Assembly (NCBI GenBank): GCA_035631115.1 | Contig: DASQJJ010000008.1 | Location: forward strand, 1-7,504 | DNA: 7,504 nt | Direction: 5' to 3' | Source: DASQJJ01 sp035631115 | GTDB taxonomy: Bacteria; Patescibacteriota; Microgenomatia; Levybacterales; UBA12049 | Shown: positions 1-4,633 of the stretch, in pieces | How the letters are laid out: the number at the start of each line of letters is the position of its first letter | Numbering within the stretch: position 1 is the stretch's first letter | Made by a program: the position numbers and the translations under genes | The notes under the pieces: generated by a model | What the model was told of the DNA's origin: nothing | Databases searched by the model: none | The model's input: the letters and a program-made list of their open reading frames with translations, nothing else

Positions 1-762
1 GCCAAATCCCGAGCTAGTCTTGCTGGTCTTTTGCCAACTGTGCTTTTTCGACCAGAAGAATTGGAAATAATTATAGATGGACCATCTTTGCGTCGAGAAT
101 TTCTTAACGAAGTCTTAGAACAGGTAGATAAAGAGTATGTACGGGCAAAAAATACGTATGAAAGGTCTCTGAGACAGCGCAATGCACTTTTGCGCATTGC
201 TCAGGAGACGGGACGGCGTAATACCGAGCAATTTGAATACTGGGACAGTCTTCTTATAGAAAGCGGGCAACTACTCACTGCAAAAAGAGAAGCATTTCTA
301 GATTTCATCAACACTAGTCGTCACGATATTTTTGTTATCCAAACTGTCTATGATAAAAGTACTATCTCCAAAGACCGTCTCGAGCAGTATAGGGATGCAG
401 AGGTAGGTGCAGGAGTTACTCTAGTTGGGCCGCATAGAGATGATTTTGTGGTGAATATGAAGGTAGGTAAGGAGCAAAGAGACATCCGTTCATTTGGTTC
501 CCGTGGACAGCAGCGCTTAGCAGTATTGCAATTAAAACTTTTGCAAATAGAATATATTAAAGAGCATTTGCAGCAGTCACCCCTTCTTATTTTGGATGAT
601 ATTTTTTCTGAGTTGGATAGTGGGCATATCCAGCTGGTCTTAGAGAAAGTACAAGGAAGTCAAATTGTCCTAACCACAACACACAGAGAATTTATTCCAG
701 CAACATTTTTAAAATCAGCTTCCTTAATAGAGCTTATTAGTCATTCTGGAGCGAAGCGATAG
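1..762 (+). CDS. recF: DNA replication and repair protein RecF, C-terminal part (5' end outside window)
   Basis: RecF is an SMC-like ATPase that binds gapped DNA and helps RecO/RecR load RecA. The frame is open from base 1, so the start and Walker A lie upstream; 253 residues are visible (RecF is usually about 350-380 aa). In visible numbering I see the RecF-typical L-x-G-P-H-R-D-D motif at 141-148, the ABC signature region FGSRGQQR at about 165-172, and Walker B with D-loop (LLILDDIFSELD) at 195-206, followed by the QIVLTTT strand. The region between is the coiled-coil-like arm. The last residues (HSGAKR) and the TAG stop are encoded by a palindromic repeat at 741-768, so the natural C-terminus seems to have been replaced. 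The GIY-YIG gene begins 10 bp downstream. Family assignment is firm. Confidence 0.95.
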   Translation, partial: AKSRASLAGLLPTVLFRPEELEIIIDGPSLRREFLNEVLEQVDKEYVRAKNTYERSLRQRNALLRIAQETGRRNTEQFEYWDSLLIESGQLLTAKREAFLDFINTSRHDIFVIQTVYDKSTISKDRLEQYRDAEVGAGVTLVGPHRDDFVVNMKVGKEQRDIRSFGSRGQQRLAVLQLKLLQIEYIKEHLQQSPLLILDDIFSELDSGHIQLVLEKVQGSQIVLTTTHREFIPATFLKSASLIELISHSGAKR

Positions 763-768
763 AATCTC
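741..768. repeat. Palindromic intergenic repeat, left copy flanking the GIY-YIG gene
   Basis: The arms ATTCT (743-747) and AGAAT (761-765) enclose a GC-rich centre with a small inner stem (751-757). Its reverse complement starts GAGATTCTATCG and matches, in the same order, the repeat at 1050-1084 (GAGATCCTATCG), so the two copies are inverted around the GIY-YIG gene. It overlaps the last codons and stop of recF and contains a TAGAAT hexamer at 760-765. Confidence 0.75.
760..765 (+). promoter_or_regulatory. Possible -10 box for the GIY-YIG gene inside the repeat
   Basis: TAGAAT lies 7 bp before the ATG at 773. No Shine-Dalgarno and no convincing -35 are visible. The spacing resembles the other leaderless-type promoters in this window, but the hexamer is part of a repeat, so its use is uncertain. 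Confidence 0.3.
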
Positions 769-772
769 GATA

Positions 773-1051
773 ATGAAACAATATTTTGTTTATATTTTAA
801 TGAATAAACTTAATACGGTAATCTATGTAGGCATAACAAACAATCTAGAACGAAGAGTGTATGAGCATAAGAATAAATTAGTAAAAGGATTTACAGAAAA
901 ATATAATGTAAATAAACTTGTTTATTATGAAATATATGAAGATTCACTCACAGCCATAACTAGAGAGAAAACAATGAAAAACTTACTGCGCACAAAGAAA
1001 TTACTGTTGATACAAAAGCAAAATCATGATTTTCATGAGATAATAGTTTGA
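773..1051 (+). CDS. GIY-YIG domain endonuclease, single-domain
   Basis: A 92-residue protein that is almost only a GIY-YIG nuclease domain (UvrC/Slx1/UPF0213-like superfamily). The GIY strand is VYI (6-8), the YIG strand is YVG (18-20), followed by the ITNNLERR helix with candidate catalytic Arg27/Arg28, then EHK (31-33), FTEKY (40-44), LVYYE and the REK glutamate (Glu65), the expected metal ligand. Many relatives end in an N-P-x-W-x-D-L motif; here the end reads NHDFHEIIV, so that motif is degraded. The gene is visibly more AT-rich than its neighbours and sits between two inverted copies of a palindromic repeat, which suggests it arrived or moves as a unit with them. Cellular role is unknown; DNA cleavage is inferred from the family. 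Confidence 0.85.
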   Translation: MKQYFVYILMNKLNTVIYVGITNNLERRVYEHKNKLVKGFTEKYNVNKLVYYEIYEDSLTAITREKTMKNLLRTKKLLLIQKQNHDFHEIIV

Positions 1052-1084
1052 GATCCTATCGGGCTAAAGCCCTCCAGGATGACA
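1050..1084. repeat. Palindromic intergenic repeat, right copy flanking the GIY-YIG gene
   Basis: A strong hairpin: ATCCT (1053-1057) pairs with AGGAT (1076-1080), and GGGCT (1061-1065) pairs with AGCCC (1068-1072) around an AA loop. It is the inverted counterpart of the copy at 741-768. It begins within the TGA stop of the GIY-YIG gene and ends 3 bp before the nnrD start codon. Confidence 0.8.
1076..1079 (+). promoter_or_regulatory. Shine-Dalgarno-like AGGA for nnrD within the repeat hairpin
   Basis: AGGA sits 7 bp before the ATG at 1087, the right distance for a ribosome binding site. It is also the 3' strand of the outer repeat stem (1053-1057/1076-1080), so a folded transcript would hide it. 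Confidence 0.45.
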
Positions 1085-1086
1085 AT

Positions 1087-1941
1087 ATGAAAGAATTTAA
1101 TCCCGAAGAATTAAAAAGACTTTTTATATCCAAGAGCGACTCTCACAAAGGGGACAACGGAAAAGTAATGGTTATTGGTGGGAGTACGCTTTTTCATGCA
1201 GCATCGTTGTGGGCACTAGAAATAGCTTCAAAAATTGTAGATATGGTCTTTTATTCATCGGTAGAAGAAAATAATACGTTAGTTGAGAAAGTAAAAGAAG
1301 AGTGGCGAAATGGTATTGTTGTGCCACGGGGCAGAATTGATGACTATATTGGAGAAGCAGACAGTGTACTTATTGGTCCAGGGTTGCCAAGAGAAGAGGG
1401 GGTAGAAGAAGGAGACGATGATACCAAAGAGCTTACTGAAAGACTTCTCAGAAGATACCCAGAAAAGCGGTGGGTTATAGATGGTGGAAGTCTTCAGACT
1501 ATTTCGCCAGACTTTATTCCTAAAAATGCTATTCTTACACCACATCATGGAGAGTTTCAGACAATGCAAGGAAAAATGAAAAATGAAAAAGGAAAAATGA
1601 AAGACCAAAGTATAGAAGATCAGGTAAAATGTTTTGCAGAAGAATATCAATGCACTGTCATTCTGAAAGGACCTACGGATATTATTTGTAGTCCTACAGA
1701 ATGCGTGCGAATTTTGGGTGGGAATGCAGGGATGACGAAAGGCGGCACAGGAGACGTATTGGCAGGGCTTACTGCAGCCTTGTACTCTCAAAATGAAGAC
1801 CCATTTCTCGTGGCAACATGTGCAAGTTATATAAATAAAAAGGCTGGGGAAAGTCTTGCGAAGACTGTAGGGCTCTATTTTAATGCAAGTGATTTGGTAG
1901 AAGAAATACCACACGTTATGAAGGAAATCCTTCATAAGTAA
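1087..1941 (+). CDS. nnrD: ADP/ATP-dependent (S)-NAD(P)H-hydrate dehydratase (ribokinase fold)
   Basis: Repairs damaged NAD(P)H by dehydrating the S-form of the hydrate, using ADP or ATP. The 284-aa product has the ribokinase-fold landmarks: HKGDNGKVMVIGGS near the N-terminus (20-33), IGPGL (96-100), the TPHHGEF loop (151-157), LKGPTDII (193-200), and NAGMTKGGTGDVLAG (213-227), whose GTGD aspartate (Asp223) is the expected catalytic residue. There is no fused epimerase (YjeF N-terminal) domain. I chose ATG 1087, preceded by AGGA at 7 bp; the upstream TTG at 1048 lies in the repeat. Residues about 162-172, rich in Lys, Met, Asn and Glu, come from a short A-rich repeat inserted in frame after TPHHGEF, where family members usually have a loop. 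The last helix is ordinary. Confidence 0.9.
   Translation: MKEFNPEELKRLFISKSDSHKGDNGKVMVIGGSTLFHAASLWALEIASKIVDMVFYSSVEENNTLVEKVKEEWRNGIVVPRGRIDDYIGEADSVLIGPGLPREEGVEEGDDDTKELTERLLRRYPEKRWVIDGGSLQTISPDFIPKNAILTPHHGEFQTMQGKMKNEKGKMKDQSIEDQVKCFAEEYQCTVILKGPTDIICSPTECVRILGGNAGMTKGGTGDVLAGLTAALYSQNEDPFLVATCASYINKKAGESLAKTVGLYFNASDLVEEIPHVMKEILHK
1570..1603. repeat. A-rich short repeat inside nnrD
   Basis: Tandem units of the type AAAAATGAAA, read in frame as Lys/Met/Asn/Glu-rich residues 162-172. The 18 bases AAAATGAAAAAGGAAAAA at 1580-1597 occur identically in the ligase gene at 4932-4949. Confidence 0.65.
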
Positions 1942-1944
1942 ACA

Positions 1945-2032
1945 CCAAGAAACAAATTCCAAGCAACAAATAAATTAACAATATCAAACGTAAAATCTTT
2001 TGAAAATTTGTATCTTGCTTCTTGTATCTTGG
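1945..2032. repeat. Imperfect inverted repeat between convergent genes
   Basis: The left arm begins CCAAGAAACAA (1945-1955) and continues to about 1976. The right arm (2005-2032) reads, in reverse complement, CCAAGATACAAG and onward, ending ACAAATT. Both arms are of the CCAAG/ACAA type with several mismatches. The element fills the 96-bp space between nnrD and the minus-strand membrane protein gene; a transcript from either side could fold here, so it may help end transcription. Confidence 0.5.
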
Positions 2033-2037
2033 GGAAT

Positions 2038-2310
2038 TTATCCTTCTAGCTTATCTTTTACCTTACTTAAATTCATTGTAACAATAACAGCAAGGACAGT
2101 TACTACTACTGCATAGATGAGAAGAGACAAGAGGCCAGAGTTGCCAGGTAAAAATTTCTTTACATAATTATTTACCACCTCTTGAATAACACTATTCCAA
2201 GCCAAAGCTGCAACAAGTCCAAATCCACTGGTTGCCAACGAAAGCATTTGGGTAACAATTTCTACTTGAAGTGCTTTTTTCTTTGCTGGAGTTTTTGAAT
2301 TTTCTGCCAT
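2038..2310 (-). CDS. Small two-helix membrane protein, DUF5654-like
   Basis: A 90-residue protein with a Lys-rich N-terminus, a hydrophobic helix at about 22-38 containing LATSGFGLVAALAWNSVIQ, and a second transmembrane segment at about 60-80, followed by a charged tail (SKVKDKLEG). The A-L-A-W-N pattern in helix 1 matches what I know of DUF5654 proteins, which have no known function. I start at ATG 2310, not at the in-frame ATG 18 bases upstream, because an extended -10 box (TGT-TATAAT, 2325-2317) ends exactly 6 bp before it and overlaps the longer version. It is convergent with nnrD and divergent from fic. Probably an integral membrane protein with both termini on the same side. Confidence 0.8.
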   Translation of the reverse strand: MAENSKTPAKKKALQVEIVTQMLSLATSGFGLVAALAWNSVIQEVVNNYVKKFLPGNSGLLSLLIYAVVVTVLAVIVTMNLSKVKDKLEG

Positions 2311-2316
2311 GCTATA

Positions 2317-2325
2317 ATTATAACA
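2317..2325 (-). promoter_or_regulatory. Extended -10 promoter of the DUF5654-like gene (leaderless layout)
   Basis: On the minus strand TGT-TATAAT is followed by six bases (TATAGC) and then ATG. With the usual distance from -10 to +1, transcription would begin at or next to the A of the start codon. No -35 or Shine-Dalgarno is apparent. Confidence 0.6.
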
Positions 2326-2330
2326 CAAGC

Positions 2331-2437
2331 CAAGCGTTAACCGGGGAGCGTGAAGCGTTAAAAACTTCTCGACTCACTTTGTTCGCTCGAAGAATAAAAT
2401 CTTCTTGACGGTTAACAGTTGACGCTTAACGCTTTTA
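2331..2437. repeat. Composite nested inverted repeat upstream of fic
   Basis: The outer arms AAGCGTTAA (2332-2340) and TTAACGCTT (2426-2434) are perfect complements. The next pair, AGCGTGAAGCGTTAA (2347-2361) and TTAACAGTTGACGCT (2412-2426), matches at 12 of 15 positions. Between them lies a different palindrome, TTCTCGA (2366-2372) against TCGAAGAA (2387-2394). The block fills nearly all of the space before fic, up to the A of its ATG. Confidence 0.6.
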
Positions 2438-3489
2438 TGTATTCACCGAAGTACACCATCACCAATACTATCCTTCGCAATATTGGTCTTATTGAGGCTG
2501 CAAAGCAGGTAATCGATAGTGCGCCACTCTTGCCATACTACGAGAAAAAATTTCGCGACGATGCTATGGTGCGGGCAGTCCATTATGGAACCCACATAGA
2601 AGGAAATGAATTAAGTCTTAATCAAGCAGAAAAAGTATTGTCTGGACAAGTTATTAATGCGCGAGATAGGGATATTCAGGAAGTATTAAATTATCGGAAA
2701 GTAATGGAGGAGATAGGACAATTTCAAATTTCAAATTTAAAATTTCAAATAGATGAAGAGTTTATTAGAAAGCTACACAAAATGACCGTTGATAAGATTT
2801 TACCTGATGTTCAATCGGGTAATTACCGGACTTCGCCTGTTGTTATTAAGAATAGTCGCAGCGGAGATGTAGTTTTTAAGCCGCCACTTCCAGAAGAGGT
2901 CACAAGGCAAATGAGCGATTTTATTGCATTTATAAATAGCATGTCAAATGAGGACATTCATCCAATTTTGAAGTCAGGAATTGTTCATTATGAATTTGTC
3001 CGAATACATCCTTTTACTGACGGCAATGGACGGGTTGCACGGGCTTTGTCTACTCTTATTCTTTTTTTGGAAGGGTATGACATACGGCAATTTTTTTCTT
3101 TGGAAGAGTACTTTGACAAAGATGCATTAAGTTATTACGAAGCATTGCAATCTGTTGAAAAAAATTTTGGCGAGTTAACACATTGGTTGGAATATTTTAC
3201 CCATGGATTGGCAGTAGAGCTGGGGCGGATACGAGAAAGAGTAGAGCATGTGTCGGTAGATAATAGACTTAAGCAAAAGCTGGGAGGCAAGCCCATGATG
3301 CTAACCGACAGACAGCTGAGGATTGTTGAATATATTCAAGAGACCGGATTTTTGCAAAATCAGGCATTTAAAAATCTCTTTCCAATGATAAGTGAGGACG
3401 CTGTACTGCTGGATTTAAAAGAGTTGGTAAAATCAGGTCTTATTAAAAAAACAGGAAGTACGAAGGGCGCAAAGTATATAATGGCCTAA
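2437..3489 (+). CDS. Fic family protein with C-terminal winged helix
   Basis: A 350-aa protein. Fic domains usually transfer AMP from ATP to a hydroxyl side chain of a target protein. The core motif HPFTDGNGRVAR (191-202) is complete, with catalytic His191 and the GNGR anion-binding loop. The N-terminal HYGTHIEGNEL (49-59) matches the region of the class II inhibitory helix; its Glu55 is kept, but the residue four before it is Gly rather than Ser/Thr. Residues 286-350 look like a winged-helix DNA-binding domain. The start is ATG 2437 (MYSPKYTITN); an upstream TTG at 2419 lies in the repeat. No Shine-Dalgarno or clear promoter is seen. Residues about 95-105 (QFQISNLKFQI) are encoded by an AT-rich repeat inserted between helices. 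Target unknown; self-modification and autoregulation are possible. Confidence 0.9.
   Translation: MYSPKYTITNTILRNIGLIEAAKQVIDSAPLLPYYEKKFRDDAMVRAVHYGTHIEGNELSLNQAEKVLSGQVINARDRDIQEVLNYRKVMEEIGQFQISNLKFQIDEEFIRKLHKMTVDKILPDVQSGNYRTSPVVIKNSRSGDVVFKPPLPEEVTRQMSDFIAFINSMSNEDIHPILKSGIVHYEFVRIHPFTDGNGRVARALSTLILFLEGYDIRQFFSLEEYFDKDALSYYEALQSVEKNFGELTHWLEYFTHGLAVELGRIRERVEHVSVDNRLKQKLGGKPMMLTDRQLRIVEYIQETGFLQNQAFKNLFPMISEDAVLLDLKELVKSGLIKKTGSTKGAKYIMA
2719..2751. repeat. AATTTCAAATTT-type repeat inside fic
   Basis: Three ATTTCAAAT-type units and a TTTAAAATTT turn, read in frame as QFQISNLKFQI. The units are partly self-complementary. This differs in sequence from the A-rich repeat in nnrD and the ligase. 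Confidence 0.55.
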
Positions 3490-3728
3490 CCCGAACTTCG
3501 AGACATCTGACGACGTGCACATCTTTTACAATCAGTGGTATTGACCTCAACATGTCCAGGCCGATTGCCTAATGCACATAGGGCAGCTTGACAGGGTGCT
3601 GTTGCGTCAGGCTTTCCCACCCGCCGTGTCCATGTTGTAGTTACATAGCCAGGAGGATTGCTTCCTTCAATCATTGTTGTTTTTTCTCCTGACTTTACTG
3701 GTCCCATATGAAATGGACATTCAGGCAT
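3486..3728 (-). CDS. Small Cys-rich protein, unknown function
   Basis: I do not recognise this 80-residue protein. It has five cysteines (4, 46, 51, 67, 70), including C-x4-C and C-x2-C pairs (PCQAALCALG and DCKRCARRQ), and histidines at 7 and 59, which suggests a metal-binding fold or disulfides. It is basic at the C-terminus and has no signal peptide or membrane segment. ATG 3728 was chosen because a promoter (TTGTAT, 17 bp, TAGAAT) ends 8 bp upstream; the open frame continues to 3947, but that stretch runs back through the promoter and over the divergent gene. Its TAG stop (3488-3486) overlaps the fic TAA stop. Coding status rests on the promoter fit and Cys/Gly/Pro pattern. Confidence 0.6.
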   Translation of the reverse strand: MPECPFHMGPVKSGEKTTMIEGSNPPGYVTTTWTRRVGKPDATAPCQAALCALGNRPGHVEVNTTDCKRCARRQMSRSSG

Positions 3729-3736
3729 AATAAAGC

Positions 3737-3765
3737 ATTCTACTGAGAAAAAAGAAGAAATACAA
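3737..3765 (-). promoter_or_regulatory. Promoter of the minus-strand Cys-rich gene
   Basis: On the minus strand, -35 TTGTAT (3765-3760), a 17-bp spacer, and -10 TAGAAT (3742-3737). The predicted transcript starts about 2 bases before the ATG at 3728, so the mRNA would be nearly leaderless. Confidence 0.5.
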
Positions 3766-3834
3766 TTTATGAAAAAAAATAAAGGTTGCAAATATAAGCT
3801 AGCTTCTTGCAACAGCAACTTCTTTATTGTATTT
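3758..3834. promoter_or_regulatory. Nested inverted repeats in a divergent promoter region, possible operator
   Basis: Three roughly concentric palindromes: AAATACAAT (3758-3766) with ATTGTATTT (3826-3834), GTTGCAA (3785-3791) with TTGCAAC (3807-3813), and the central AAGCTAGCTT (3796-3805). All arms are perfect. The outer and middle arms overlap the -35 and -10 elements of the two divergent promoters, so one regulator could control both genes. Confidence 0.5.
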
Positions 3835-3835
3835 T
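3807..3835 (+). promoter_or_regulatory. Promoter of the methyltransferase-like gene (leaderless layout)
   Basis: -35 TTGCAA (3807-3812), a 17-bp spacer, and -10 TATTTT (3830-3835), followed by six bases (TACTAT) and then ATG 3842. The -35 lies in the right arm of the GTTGCAA/TTGCAAC palindrome. Confidence 0.45.
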
Positions 3836-3841
3836 TACTAT

Positions 3842-4480
3842 ATGGTAGATGATCCAGGTCAAGAAACACCAAAAGATCAAGGTAGTGAGGAAAAACAAAA
3901 AGAATTTCGTATTGACAAAGATCCCCAAACACAAGCATTGGAATCACTATTTACCTATGCATTTTTTGATGATGCAGGTAAGAGTTTTTTGCAAGACGAG
4001 CAAGGTAATCCAGTAATCAATCCTACAATTGTTTCAATTGGAGTAGGCGGGTCTGCAGCACATGAACAAGCAGCGGCAAGAAGAGTATTTTCTAAGAGTA
4101 TTCGTTATGTAGGTATTGAGCCCCAAAGTAACCCCGCAAGACTTTCTCAAGTGATGCAAGACCATCACGGTGAACCTGACCAGCTTGACCTAGTACAAAC
4201 AAGTGCAGAACAATTCCTAACAAGTCTTGCTAATGGGTCTGGAGAACTATATGCTGGCATGCCCATTAATGTGCTTCTTGCGAGAAATTTACTTGGTGCA
4301 GGAGATCCTTTGAGCTCGGAAAAGGGGATGGATACAATGGTTGCACTCGCAGAACATATTACTCCGGGAGGGCTGATTGGTATAACCTTTCCCATATCGA
4401 AGGAACGGCATTGCCACCGAGTGGGCCAGAAGGAGTACAAGTTGCTCGATTTCAAGAGCGTCTTGCAGAATCTGGAATGA
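3842..4480 (+). CDS. Class I SAM-dependent methyltransferase-like protein, cut short by a frameshift
   Basis: The 212-aa reading frame has a polar N-terminal tail (about 1-30) and then a Rossmann-like core: IVSIGVGGSAAHEQ (63-76) resembles the glycine-rich SAM-binding motif I, YVGIEPQ (89-95) gives the acidic residue at the end of strand 2 (Glu93), LDLVQTSAEQFL is a likely motif II/III region, INVLLARNLLGAG (142-154) fits strand 4, and HITPGGLIGITFP (172-184) fits strand 5. After TFPIS (around base 4399) the frame loses its sense and stops at 4480, while frame 1 continues sensibly to 4626. One missing base would restore about 261 aa. The start is ATG 3842, 6 bp after a -10 box; the in-frame TTG 3827 lies inside the promoter. 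Substrate unknown. Confidence 0.6.
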   Translation: MVDDPGQETPKDQGSEEKQKEFRIDKDPQTQALESLFTYAFFDDAGKSFLQDEQGNPVINPTIVSIGVGGSAAHEQAAARRVFSKSIRYVGIEPQSNPARLSQVMQDHHGEPDQLDLVQTSAEQFLTSLANGSGELYAGMPINVLLARNLLGAGDPLSSEKGMDTMVALAEHITPGGLIGITFPISKERHCHRVGQKEYKLLDFKSVLQNLE

Positions 4481-4626
4481 ATTTTGAGGTTGTTCGTTCT
4501 GGACCAAGACCGAGTGAAAGGATTTCACCTCATAAAAAGAGTTTGGTATTTCCTGAAACAGGCGTATTAACATTACGAAAACAAGCTCTGCCTCCAGCTG
4601 GAGCATCAATAGGTCCCGTGTTATAA
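4399..4626 (+). pseudogene. Out-of-frame C-terminal part of the methyltransferase-like gene
   Basis: This is the continuation of the preceding gene in the -1 frame. It reads EGTALPPSGPEGVQVARF, then LAESGMNFEVV and LVFPETGVLTLRKQ, which is a plausible strand-6/strand-7 ending for a class I methyltransferase. Joining TFPIS to EGTALPP needs one extra base near 4399 (for example TCG-GAA instead of TCGAA). Frame 1 has been open only since 4270, so the shift must lie between there and 4480. No classical slippery heptamer is visible, so a mutation or an assembly error is likelier than programmed frameshifting. The TAA stop (4624-4626) lies inside the ligase -10 box. Confidence 0.55.
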
Positions 4627-4627
4627 T
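4619..4627 (+). promoter_or_regulatory. Extended -10 promoter of the DNA ligase gene (leaderless layout)
   Basis: TGT-TATAAT is followed by six bases (CATTTC) and then ATG 4634. There is no Shine-Dalgarno and no good -35. The TAA stop of the upstream frame is embedded in the hexamer. Confidence 0.6.
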
Positions 4628-4633
4628 CATTTC

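Noticed and set aside
741..1084. CRISPR array or classic insertion sequence
   Set aside because: There are only two copies of the repeat, they are inverted, and no transposase or spacer series is present. No CRISPR-like direct repeats were seen anywhere in the window.
1048..1086. TTG start for nnrD giving 13 extra residues
   Set aside because: These residues translate the palindromic repeat; ATG 1087 has AGGA at 7 bp.
1279..1962. A 227-codon minus-strand open frame opposite nnrD
   Set aside because: Its Phe/His/Ser-rich product reads the A-rich repeat backwards and has no start signal; nnrD on the plus strand has full family motifs.
2419..2436. TTG start for fic, 18 bases upstream of the ATG
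   Set aside because: It lies within the inverted repeat arm, and the family-typical N-terminus begins at ATG 2437.
4385..4405. Programmed ribosomal frameshift in the methyltransferase-like gene
   Set aside because: No X-XXY-YYZ slippery heptamer and no obvious downstream stem-loop or internal Shine-Dalgarno was seen; a one-base loss is simpler.
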